Shown piece by piece: positions 33,048 to 43,900 of a DNA stretch of 64,000 bases. The notes under the pieces are model-generated. The model ran no database searches and was not told the origin of the DNA. It saw nothing but the letters and a program-made list of their open reading frames with translations. The number at the start of each line of letters is the position of its first letter. The stretch's first letter is position 1. The stretch is taken from positions 992,001-1,056,000 of the forward strand of contig NZ_CP196351.1 of assembly GCF_051668705.1 (NCBI RefSeq), given 5' to 3'. Made by a program: the position numbers and the translations under genes. This DNA is from Alterisphingorhabdus sp051668705 (GTDB lineage Bacteria; Pseudomonadota; Alphaproteobacteria; Sphingomonadales; Sphingomonadaceae).

Positions 33048-34499
33048 ATGACATCACTGAACATTCTTCCGCTGGCTATACTTTTGGCGGCTTATGCCGG
33101 TCCTAACATCGGAACTTTAACGAATGAGCCTAGCACACAGGACGCAAAAACTGAGTTCAAATATAAGGCGGTACCGTCGATCGCAATTGCTGGAGAGCCT
33201 GTTACGGCCAAGAGCATGAGTGAATATGCTGATGAATTTAATATACCCGCTGCCACAATGGCAGTGTTTAAGAACGGTACAATGATCCATCAGGAATTTA
33301 AGGGCGATGGCGTTGGACCAAATAGTGTCTTTCAAGCCGCATCCTTAGCTAAAGCGATTTCCAGTGCAACGGTCGTTACATTGGCGATGCAAAAGGGGAT
33401 CAGCCTAGATGAGGATATATCCCAATATATAACCAGTTTTGACCTCACCAGCCTTGAAGGCTATCAGGCACCTGTCACGCTTAGGCAGCTTTTGTCACAT
33501 ACATCCGGTGCTGATGTTGGGGGGTTTCAAGGCTATTTGCGTTCCACAGACCTTCCGACCAACCTAGAAGTCATTTTGGGATCTGAAAGATCAAATTCGA
33601 AACGGGTAACCTTTTCTCGACCTGTCGGAAAATATTCATATTCCGGCGGCGGTTATCAAATTGTGCAGGCCTTTGCCGAAGATGTATCGGGCGTCCCATT
33701 TGGCCAATTGGCTTCGGAATTGGTTTTGGAACCGGTTGGCATGACTCGCTCACATATGGTGCAGTCTTTTGATGGTGTGGCGGACAAATCCATCACTCCG
33801 GTAAAGGGCGTGGAAACGAAAGGGCCAGTACAAGGTGGTTGGCACAACTATCCCGAAATAGCGACTTCAGGACTTTGGACAACAGCCGCGGATTATGGAA
33901 AGTTTCTAATTGCCATCATGGCAGCAGCCGATGGTGAGACAGAGGCAGGTATCCACCCTGAAGTTGCTAAGCAGATGCTGACGGTAGCGGTTAAAGTTAA
34001 TGCAGCCCGAGGATATGGCTTAGGGTTAGGTATTTTATCGAATGAAGATGGGAGCGTAAGAGCGTTTGAACATCATGGGAAAAATGTCGGCTATACAGTA
34101 AGTTTTAGCGCATTTCCTAAAGAAAGAGCACTCTCTATTGTCCTTACCAATCATCCGAACGGCTTGTTCGTCGCGACTGAGAGTAATCGCGGATTTGGAG
34201 AAACTTTGGGTTATATTGACCCATTGACCAGAACTATTATGCGTGTGCCGTTTACTGATGAACTACGTGAGCGTTGCCTTGGAACTTACAATCTTGCTGA
34301 GACACCGGATGAGCCTGTTTTTCTGAAGGAAGAGGAAGGCGTTTTAAAATTTAAAAATGAAACTTCGGAATACCCTTTGGTGCATATTGGTGATGGAGAA
34401 TTCCTGTACCTTTACACAAATGCATTGTTTAAATGCGCGACTTCGCAGCAAGGTGTGACTTTGTCATTGGGTAAGTCGACCGTCTATATAAAAAAATAG
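33048..34499 (+). CDS. Serine hydrolase of the class C beta-lactamase fold
   Basis: A 483-residue penicillin-binding-protein/beta-lactamase-like hydrolase with a probable N-terminal signal (MTSLNILPLAILLAAYAG). The active-site motifs are S99-L-A-K102, Y198-S-G in place of Y-x-N, and a C-terminal HHGKNVGY resembling the H-x-G third motif. This fits family S12-type esterases or D-amino peptidases as well as beta-lactamases; the Y-S-G variant argues against assuming drug hydrolysis. A C-terminal extension of about 90 residues follows the catalytic domain. The gene follows the membrane AraC-type regulator. Confidence 0.82.
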   Translation: MTSLNILPLAILLAAYAGPNIGTLTNEPSTQDAKTEFKYKAVPSIAIAGEPVTAKSMSEYADEFNIPAATMAVFKNGTMIHQEFKGDGVGPNSVFQAASLAKAISSATVVTLAMQKGISLDEDISQYITSFDLTSLEGYQAPVTLRQLLSHTSGADVGGFQGYLRSTDLPTNLEVILGSERSNSKRVTFSRPVGKYSYSGGGYQIVQAFAEDVSGVPFGQLASELVLEPVGMTRSHMVQSFDGVADKSITPVKGVETKGPVQGGWHNYPEIATSGLWTTAADYGKFLIAIMAAADGETEAGIHPEVAKQMLTVAVKVNAARGYGLGLGILSNEDGSVRAFEHHGKNVGYTVSFSAFPKERALSIVLTNHPNGLFVATESNRGFGETLGYIDPLTRTIMRVPFTDELRERCLGTYNLAETPDEPVFLKEEEGVLKFKNETSEYPLVHIGDGEFLYLYTNALFKCATSQQGVTLSLGKSTVYIKK

Positions 34500-34853
34500 A
34501 CGCCGCGATTGCGATATAAGTTTCAGGGCAGATGCGCCTTGAAACGCCAACAAGTGAGCCGCTCTTTTTAAGGGCGGCTTATTTACTGTTCGGCTATGAG
34601 CAGCGAGGATCGGCACATAATGCAGACACGATGATGGAGTTTTTTTGATCTGTTATCAATCGACTTTATAGCGTCCTGAAGTCTCCGGTGTACCCTAATG
34701 ATCTTGCTGAACAATCGCTTGGAAAATCTTGGGAACGGGCTGGATCGTCTGGTGCGGATAGTGATCCATTTCCATTATTGGGCACGTGTCACTTTACAAG
34801 CCGCTGATTGATGCGACCAATGTGAATGATCCTTGCAATCGGCTATACGCTGT
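34500..34853. other. Intergenic region with terminator, otherwise empty
   Basis: 354 bases between the hydrolase and the convergent CHAT gene. It contains the hairpin described at 34557-34584. One 39-codon open frame near 34699 has no recognised similarity, and I see no RNA gene. Confidence 0.55.
34557..34584 (+). terminator. Terminator after the beta-lactamase-fold gene
   Basis: AGCCGC (34557-34562) pairs with GCGGCT (34574-34579) across an 11-base loop and is followed by TATTT. The stem is short and the T-tract weak. Confidence 0.55.
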
Positions 34854-37800
34854 TTACCCATCGGGCAGCAGCTGCTTTGCGCCATCGCCAAGTATGATGA
34901 ATGCTGCCCAATAATAAGGGTGAGAGGTGAGGGGATCGTCCATCAGCTCTTCCTGTGCTGCTCTGAGTGAGCTGCCTAAAGAAACATTACGCTCTGCTTT
35001 GAATATACCGCCGATTAAGCGCTGGGTTGCGTCATAGTCATCTGGAACCGGCCAGTGGCTAGCGACCACAGAACGTGCGCCAGCGCCCACAAAGGCGCGT
35101 ACAAGCCCGTCCAGTGCATAATCACCCCCTGTTGTAATGCCGGCTTCCAAAGATGCTGCAGCGCTGGCTGTGCCCGCCGTGTCGCAGGCTGACAATATGA
35201 CAACATCGGCATTAAGCCGCAGATCAAAAATTTCCTGAAAGTTCAGAAGTCCGTCAGAACCTTCGCCGCCAAAAGAGGTGACCAAAGCCGGACGCGCTGT
35301 GCATTCGGGGCGTGGCGCTGTTACCAAGCCATGGGTTGCGAAATGGATGATCCGATAGTCGGAAAGGTCATCGCGCTGTAATAAGGCGCTGTCTGAGAAC
35401 TGACCTTTTGTAAGTACGTTGGAGCGTGATTGACCGACAATATTGCTCGCCAAAAAGAGTTCGGCAGACGAGATGGGCGCTTGCCATGTGCCTATGCCCC
35501 ATTGGCACTGAGCATCTGCATTGGCATTTCTGGGCAGAGCATAATCTGGCCGTTTAGAGACCGTCTCATTTTCTCCAAGACCCAAATAGGCATATTTGCC
35601 TTGTGATGGGGCGATATTGCGCACATCAACAAAAGAGCGCGGCGACACGGCAATGGAAATATCACGCCCACGTCCGAACCATTTTATACCCGTGAAATCA
35701 AAGAGATCAGCATCAATATCATAAGATGTTTCGATATAATTATCGACGCCATCTTGCTCCGCAATCAGCAAATAGGGCGGCAGTTTCAGCAAGGGACCGT
35801 CAGGTTCATAAACCAGATGATCGATATCGGCTAAAGCGCCTTCAAATGGAGTGAAGAGGCTTTTATAAAGGGCCCGTGCGGTGGTGACATCAAAGGGGTA
35901 GGTTACTGGACGGCCATCCTCCAAAGTCACAATCGTTTCGCGCAAGGCTGTCACTGATCGCTCAATCTGTGTTCGGCTATCGGTGATTTTTGCGCTTTGC
36001 ACATTTTGCGGAGTGATCAAGATGCTATAAACATCTTCGCCGACAATATTGACTTTGTAATAGGCTTCACCCGGTTTCAGCAGGGATTGCATTTCTTCAA
36101 GAGTAACCGTTTGCTGGGCCAAAACCCGGTAGCGTGAAAACTCGCTAAGACGTGACTGCAAGCGTGTCTGATCTGCTTCTAGGGCACGCAGGGCGTCGCG
36201 TGTTTCCAGCAGTTTTTGCTGTCCAGCCTCTGTCAGTGCGCTGGCAGCTTCCAGTTTCGCGATTTCTGAGCGTGTGCGGGCAATGGATCGGGTTCGTGTT
36301 ACGGATAGACGGAACAGCGCTGATGCTTCGCTATTGCCTTCTGAAAGCTCGCGGGCCAGCACGGCTTGAGTTTGCGCAACGCCTGGTCTTTGTAAGGCTT
36401 GCGATGCCAAAAACATGGCTTTGGCTGTTTCCTGATCGCCTGTGGGCTGCGCGACCAGCAGATCAAAATAGGGGCCAAGGAGATTACGCATGATAACCGC
36501 GGCACCCGGCACAGACTGGCTTTGCTGAACAACGTCGGCATAAAGAGCAAGCGCTTGCTCCACATTGCCAAAACGTCCTTCAAAGGCGGCTATACGCGCC
36601 TGTGATGCCAATAGGGCAGGGGATTGCGGATGCTCCTGAGCAAAGATAAGTGATGCGCCATTATAATATCTGCGCGCAGCATCAACCTCGCCCAAGGCTT
36701 CGGAAATGATGGCCAATTCTGATTGGATGTCTGATCGCAGCCAAGCGGTGGAGGTAACTTGACCATTGCGGACATTGCTGAGAATGTTCAGTGCTTGCAA
36801 TTGGGCCGAGCGTGCATTGCTAAGGTCGCCTTTCAAACGCAGTGCAACGCCACGCAACTGTAATGCTTGACCATCGAGTATCTGGCCGCGTTCAATATCG
36901 GTCAAGCCACTGTCAATCGCCCCCACACGGCGCAAATTCCGGTTTTCGCGGTTAATTTGTTCAGCAAGCTGTGATGTAATTTGCCCATTGGCAATTTCGC
37001 TTTGGTCTATACCTTCACCCAAGGCAGCGACGGATATTTCAGATGCCTTCAGTGCAGCATCGGCCTTTTGCTGGTTCAGCAGATCGATAACGCGAAAATT
37101 ACGGATCAGTCTTTGCGTTGTTCCATCACGGGCCGCAACGATGCGATCAGCGCGGGTAAATAATGATCGTGCCGCCGCAAAATTGCCCAGATTAGACTGT
37201 TGCAATCCTTCATTGGCGAGGAATTCTGCCGTCCGGTCCGAACCAGCACCGTTGCGGGTCGATAAGGTGCCAAAAAATTCCGCTGCTTCGGCATAGCTTC
37301 CGCGGTGGTTCCGGGTATATGCCTCGGCCCGTGCGCCCTCTATATCAAGTGAACCGGCCTGTATGCGTGCAAAGGCCGCCGGATCGCTGACTTGTGTCGT
37401 TGCAACCTCTACGGTGCCGCTAACTGGTTCATCGGTGACCAGAGCGGCCAGACCCAGCCGCAATGCGCTATCATAGCCTGCCAAGCCCTCTGCAAGATAG
37501 GTGACATCGCCTTTGGTCAATGCGTAAATACGATATTCAACGCCATTGGCATCGTCGGCGCACAAAAGGCGGTCTACATTACCAATATTATTGATCTGGC
37601 TCATGCCTTCGTCACGGCATTCCAGTGTCTCGCGGCCCTTAAAGACGATATCTGTGATATCACCCTGTACATCGCGCACCGCCAATAATGTGCCGACACT
37701 GCTGGCCGCATCGCGGCAAACGATGCGATAACCGCGATCAAAAATACCAGATAAGCCGGGCAGGTTGGGAGTATTTTGCGCGGTACATAATACGCCTGAG

Positions 37801-37937
37801 GAACCTATGCGAAAGCTGTTCTTTACAGAAAGCGGCAGATCTTTTGCTAAGAGTGCATAAGGTGTCATTGCCATTGGCAATGCCGCCAATAGCATTGCCG
37901 TAGTGCGCAATGAGCGCATTATATTCTTACGGCTCAT
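34854..37937 (-). CDS. Exported TPR-CHAT caspase-like protease of a two-partner secretion operon
   Basis: A 1027-residue protein with an N-terminal signal peptide (basic MSRKNIMRSLR, then TTAMLLAALPMAMTPYALLAK). A region of about 185-560 is rich in TPR-like helix pairs, with a coiled-coil-like stretch around 570-650, and a C-terminal CHAT domain spans about 650-1020. The caspase-type dyad is present: H869 in HFATHG and C918 in VVILSACDTAG, plus the SHWPV strand. CHAT proteases are mostly cytosolic, so export is unusual. The start codon overlaps the stop of the giant secreted-protein gene as ATGA, with AGGAG upstream, so synthesis is coupled. I infer that it processes, anchors or releases the TpsA product; this is untested. 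Confidence 0.85.
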   Translation of the reverse strand: MSRKNIMRSLRTTAMLLAALPMAMTPYALLAKDLPLSVKNSFRIGSSGVLCTAQNTPNLPGLSGIFDRGYRIVCRDAASSVGTLLAVRDVQGDITDIVFKGRETLECRDEGMSQINNIGNVDRLLCADDANGVEYRIYALTKGDVTYLAEGLAGYDSALRLGLAALVTDEPVSGTVEVATTQVSDPAAFARIQAGSLDIEGARAEAYTRNHRGSYAEAAEFFGTLSTRNGAGSDRTAEFLANEGLQQSNLGNFAAARSLFTRADRIVAARDGTTQRLIRNFRVIDLLNQQKADAALKASEISVAALGEGIDQSEIANGQITSQLAEQINRENRNLRRVGAIDSGLTDIERGQILDGQALQLRGVALRLKGDLSNARSAQLQALNILSNVRNGQVTSTAWLRSDIQSELAIISEALGEVDAARRYYNGASLIFAQEHPQSPALLASQARIAAFEGRFGNVEQALALYADVVQQSQSVPGAAVIMRNLLGPYFDLLVAQPTGDQETAKAMFLASQALQRPGVAQTQAVLARELSEGNSEASALFRLSVTRTRSIARTRSEIAKLEAASALTEAGQQKLLETRDALRALEADQTRLQSRLSEFSRYRVLAQQTVTLEEMQSLLKPGEAYYKVNIVGEDVYSILITPQNVQSAKITDSRTQIERSVTALRETIVTLEDGRPVTYPFDVTTARALYKSLFTPFEGALADIDHLVYEPDGPLLKLPPYLLIAEQDGVDNYIETSYDIDADLFDFTGIKWFGRGRDISIAVSPRSFVDVRNIAPSQGKYAYLGLGENETVSKRPDYALPRNANADAQCQWGIGTWQAPISSAELFLASNIVGQSRSNVLTKGQFSDSALLQRDDLSDYRIIHFATHGLVTAPRPECTARPALVTSFGGEGSDGLLNFQEIFDLRLNADVVILSACDTAGTASAAASLEAGITTGGDYALDGLVRAFVGAGARSVVASHWPVPDDYDATQRLIGGIFKAERNVSLGSSLRAAQEELMDDPLTSHPYYWAAFIILGDGAKQLLPDG

Positions 37938-40900
37938 TGTGATGCTCCTGTGTCGATATCAGCATCTGTTGCCAGCGGGTTTTGAACATTGGATGATGAT
38001 ACGGGTGCACCCATCAAATTGGGGTTGCCGCCGCTGGTTACAGGTTCACTGATTGGGCCTGAATTGGTTAGCGCGCGGGTGTTGATGATGGAGACAGGTC
38101 GCGAAATAGGACTTTTGGATGTCGCTTTTTCTTCGGCTTGCTCCTCTTCTTCGGCGCTGCTTTCCTCGGCCTGATCTTCCTCTTCGGTCAGCGGCTCTTC
38201 ATCCTGCACGCCCTCTTCTGTTTCTGCTGTGTCCTGATTGTTATTGTCCTGCTGCGTATCGCGAACATTTGTTGTAATCACATCTTCCTCACCGCCGTCT
38301 GACGCGCCGCCATCAGGTAGACCAGCATCAGGGTCAGGCCCTGCAGCGGGAGGAGTTGGCGGGGGTGGCGGTGCGCAACTGGCCGCTGTCAATGCGCAGC
38401 CATTCACGCTGGATGTTCCGGTGAAGCCGGCTGGTGTTGCTGTGAAGATAGTATCACGAACATCTTCACCAGTGACAAACGTGTCATCTGCATTCACGGT
38501 CATGCCATGAATCACCAAATCGAGCAGCATTCCGGTTCCGCCAGCCGGGTTAATGGTAATACCGCCAGTATCAGCAAAAAATCCGCCGATCGTGCCATTG
38601 CTCCCGCTGTTTTGGATAAGCAATGTTTCTTCAACATTAAAAATAATGCTGCCGGCCTGAATGGTGCCATCGGGGTTGGGGCCGGGTGTGGCTTGAGCGA
38701 GCAGGGCATCACGACCGACAAAGAATGGGTCTAACGCCAGTTGATCCAGCAAGGCTGTACTGCCGATATGGATATTACGACCGAAGAGGCTAAGCGTGCC
38801 GCCCGGTGAACTGCCTTCCAGCACGAGACTGCCGGAATCTGTCGCAATTTCAATCAATGGTGCCGCAAAAATAATCTCGTTCGTTATTTCCAGACCTGTG
38901 ATATTTAGCGTGCCTGCTACCCGAACTGTATCCATGCTCTCGATAGAGAATATAGCATCTGTGCCGACAAGGTTACTATCCGGCGCAGTGCCTGCGGTTA
39001 AGCGCAGGTCACCCACCACAAGCCCGCCAATATTGGCTGCGCTGATGCTGATATCTGATGATTGTAGCCTGATCGCTTCGGCTGCGTCGAGAATATAACC
39101 GCCGCTCATGGTTCCAGCATTTGTGGCATCACCGTCGCCAATAAAGGTGCCGTTCGCATTGGTGCTGACAAGGGTGAGTGTGTCTGTATCCTGATTACCC
39201 AAGGTTGCTGAGGCTCCAAGATTGATATCGCTGGAAAAGACCATGATTGATGGCGCAATGACAGCGTTAAGGAAACTTGCCAGTCCGCCTGTATCAACCT
39301 GAAGTATGTTAGAAAGTGTGATTGCTTGGCTGGCCAAGAGACCGCCCGTTGATGCGGCGAGCAAATTAGCACCACTGATTGTGCCATTAAAGGTGATAGA
39401 GCCGTTCACCATTGTTGGGCTGACGTTAAATATGGGCGTTGGGTCAAAATTTGGACCGGCCAGACTGGCCAGACTGACATTGCCAATATAGATAAAATTG
39501 TCAGGATTTAAGCCGGTGGAGATACTGCCCAAGTTAACGCTGCCGCCTGACAAGACGAGCAAATCGCGACCGGCAGTGATATTGCCAGTGCTAATATCAC
39601 CAGCCATAGTCATCAGCCCGATGCGCTCATCAGAACTGAGGCTACCAGTCATGATTCCTGTGCCCGCCGTAAGACCGAGGCCGAAGTTTTCACCGGGGTT
39701 TATAAGCCCAGTGGATCCGATACGTCCGGCAGTTAATAATCCGCCCGCTTCAATGGCAACACCGCCATTGGCTTCAACTGCATCAAGCGTCACATCGCCG
39801 CCGCCAACAATCTCTACATTACCGCTGATGTCGATCAAACCGCTATTGACATTTTGCGCAGCGTCAATGGCAATCGATCCGCCGATAACTCTTTCAATAT
39901 CAATATTGCCATTGGTCGATGTAAACACGGTTGATGTGCCACCTGCATTGATAAGGCCAGTTGCAACATCGGATGCAGCCAGAACATCAATTGTGTCGCC
40001 CGCTTGAATGTCCTGCAGGACGACACCAGCATTTAAGGAGTTGATGCTGATAGACGTAGTGGCGTCCAAATCACCAAGACTTATGTCATTATCGGCGGTT
40101 GCCATAATCATGCTGGCCCCAGTGATGGAACCGGTATTGATCGAACCATTTACGGCGCTGATAATCGCATTGCCGGTTGATGACAGATTGCCAACCGCAA
40201 TATCACCATTCGCGGTATTGATCATGATATCAAAGCCAGAACTGATATTGCCTGTGCTGATCGCCCCCAAAGCGGAGTTGAGATCAACAATACCATTAAG
40301 TGCAGTAATGGCGCCGGTGGTTATGGACCCGCTGCCCTGAGTGGCGATAGTTACGCCATTCATTCCATCAAGCGCGCCAGTATCTATATTGCCGTCCGTT
40401 GCCAAAAGATTGATCGCGTCGTTGCTGGTAGTATCCTGTAAGAGGATGTCGCCTGTAGCGTTCAGCAAGAGTGTATTTTGTGTAACCAGATTGGTGGACA
40501 AAATAATATCTTGGCCAGATACAAATGAAGCGTTGCCAATGACCGACAATGTACCAGGTGCCACCGGATCAGTTCCCGTGACATTGGATACAAAATTGGC
40601 GGCATCAATAAGCAGATTGCCATTAACAGTTATGATGCCGCTATCGGTTACGATAGCCAAAGGAGCATCGACAAATATATTGGCATCATTATTGAAAGTG
40701 ATGTTGGAATCTGCGGCAGATAATAGGCTTGTACCAATAGCTGTGCCGCCAACTGTGCCATTTGTTTGCGCAATAAATTGATCTAAAGTTACATCGCTCT
40801 GTATGACATCGATGATTGTGGCACCTGCATTGCCTATGCCAGCAATATTGCCCGTGCCGCCCATAGTGTCATTCATAAAGCTGACATTGCCTGCTATCAG

Positions 40901-43900
40901 ATTGCCGCGGTCCGCTGTCATTAATCTGTTGGTTGCCAGTAAGGATAATGTGCCGCCTGTGCCCGACCCACCATTGCCAGATAATAGGCCCGTACCGCCA
41001 TTGCCGCCAAAACTATTGGCGATGAAAGTTATGTCCAAAGCAGTGACCTGTGTACCTCTCACCAATAATGTCGCAGATGTACCAATCGCATCGCCGCCAT
41101 CGCCGCCATTATTGCTTGTGCCACTGAGAATGGCGGTCCCACCATTGCCGCCTAGGCCACCTGTGGAGTTTGACTCGACAAATATTTCACCAAAATTGGC
41201 CGAACCCAAAGTCTGCGCAGTGACAGTGCCGCTTGCGTTACCAATCTGGATTGTACCACCTGCCAACACATCGCCGCCATGACCACCCAATCCGGCAAGA
41301 GAGGTGGAACTATCGCCACCATTACCGCCCGATCCGCCCAGATTTTCAGCATTGATAGTAATATTACCAGTGTTCAGTTCACCGCGTGCTGCATTGCCAA
41401 GGATCGTAATAGAGCCAAAAGTAGCGCTGCCACCATCACCGCCATTGCCGCCATCACCTGTGCCGCTGCCAACACCGCTACCGCCATTGCCACCATTGCC
41501 GCCAAACGCTCTGCTATTAATATCGATACTACCGACATTTATCGTGCTTAATGTATCAGCCGTTGCAAAAGATATCGACACATTGCCTGACCGTGCTGCG
41601 CCGCCATTGCCAGCATCAACATTAATAGTGCCTCCATCTGCTCCATCGCCAGCAGTGGCTGATAAATCAGCAAAGATGCTGCCAATATTTATGGTGGCAG
41701 GGTCTGCGCCAAATGCGAAAACTTGCAACGCGCCCGCTGTCGCATCACCGCCATTACCAGATATTATCGACCTGCCAGCGGTGGCATTCGCATTCACTAA
41801 CAAAGTGGTACCAATATCAATCATACCACCATTATTTGCTTGAATGGTGGCCGCTCCAGCCTGCGCCGCGCCTGCATTGCCGTCGGCATCTTGTGTCTGG
41901 GCAGATGTGATCAGATTAACAGCGCCACCTATATTGATGGCTGATGTTCCAGAGGCCGTATTCAAAACGGCATCTCCGCCATTGGCATTGCCGCTATTTC
42001 CGCCGCCAGATGAGCCACCAAGGGCATTGGTAAATATGTCCAAATTGCCAGTGATGGTGACAGCACCATCGCCTGCGACGCTAATCCTATTGTCGGTTGC
42101 AGAAGCATTGCCGCCATCTGCACCATTGTCACCCTCTCCGCCTGTGGCAGTGCCACTCAAAACAGCGTTGTTGGTAATGGTTACCGTGCCGCCAGGATCG
42201 GCAAATATCTGCGCAGTGCCGCCAATACCCTCACCACCAATATTGCCCGCGCCAAGACCTTGGCCGCCATTACCTAAAGAATTCAAGGTGACGCCTGACC
42301 GCAATTCGATGATGGCGCCGCTGGTCACAGTGCCCACAAGCGATTGACCGCCAGCGCCATTTCCGCCTGAACCATCAGCATTGGCCGCTCCGCCCAGGCC
42401 GCTGGTATCAATAAATGCCGCCCCTTCAATAACAAGTCGTCCCAAAGCCGAACCAATATTGCCCAGGCCGCCATTGCCGTCACCCGCGCGCACGCCGCCA
42501 TTGACCAGATCACCGCCAGTACCATTTGCCTCTATGGTTGCATTGCCGCCAATAAACAGGGAAATATCACCCGGTGAATTTCCAGCGCTATTGACCACGA
42601 TCCGCGCATCGCCGCCAGTGCCGGAGCCGCTGATATTATCGCCGCCACCAAAATTGGGAGCACCAAAGCCATTGGCAAGCAACAGCGCATCGCCTTGAAT
42701 ATTGACCACACCCTGTGTGTCTTGCGATATGCTGGCATTGCCGCCAGTGCCATCACCGCCGTCCACACCATTGCTACCCAATTGGTTTGCGCGTCCTTCT
42801 ACATTGATTGTCACATTGCCAATAATATTTGCAAGGCCGTCACTGAGCGCCAGAATGCCAGCCGTGCCGCCTTGTGCATCGCTTATTGTTCCTGTGCCAG
42901 TCTGGTTAGAGCCGCTCAGGGATGTCGCAACCAAATCAATATTACCGGCAAGGTTGGCAATGGCGGCATTTTCGACCAAAAGATTTGCGGTGCCGCCCAT
43001 AGCAAAGCCCGATGTGGAACCCCGTCCGCCAAAGGCCGATGCATTTAATTCGGTTGCGCCCTGAACATCCAAGCCGCCGCCACTGACGCGAACGAAGCTG
43101 GTTCCGCCATTGGCCGTGCCGCCATTGCCTGTATCAGTGCCGGGGGATAATATTTCTGTGTCGCCGCCCGTTGCGGAAGTGTCTAAGGTTAGTGCGCCGC
43201 CAATATCCACAAATGTACCAGAACCTGTGATGTTTAGCTCTGCCATGCCACCTATGGCATTGCCCACAGTGCCAATATTATCACTGCCGCCTAGGCCGCC
43301 GGCTATAGCTATCGCTTCCAGCCTGACATCTGCGCCGACCAACCATTGTGATGCGTCACCAATTGTTACGAGCGTGGTTCCTGCAAAGCCGTTTCCGCCG
43401 GTATTCCCGCCCGTAGTGTCATCCGCTATGCCGTTTGAAGATAAGGTAGCGGCCCCCATGACATCAAAAGTCTGACCACCGGCTTCCAAGGTTAGATTGA
43501 CATTGCCGCCTATGCCATCGTGATTGCCGTTTGGATTGCCATTGGTATCGCGGCCTCCAACGCCATCTGCTTGCGCAAAAAAGTCACCTTCTACAAAAAG
43601 GCTGGAAGATGTTCCGCTCAAAGTAACGTTAACAGTGCCACCTATGCCTGCCGAGCCTAATGGGCTGTCGGCAATGTCATCGCTAAGGCCATTGGCAGTA
43701 ATATCCAAATTACCGCCTACTGTTACCGTTGAGCTGTCGATCAAAAAGTTGACCAGTCCGCCTGTACGACTGCCTTCATCGCGCATACCCGGCCTAAATT
43801 CGCTAACAGCGCTGGCAGTGATGATAAAATCTGCACCAGTCGAAATCGCGCCGCCATTCTGGACGATAACCTCAGCTGTTCCAGCGGTAACATTGTCTTG

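Noticed and set aside
40800..43500. Regularly recurring GCCGCCATTGCC-like units suggesting a CRISPR or satellite array.
   Set aside because: The units are irregular in spacing and sequence and follow codon periodicity of TpsA; no repeat-spacer structure or cas genes exist.
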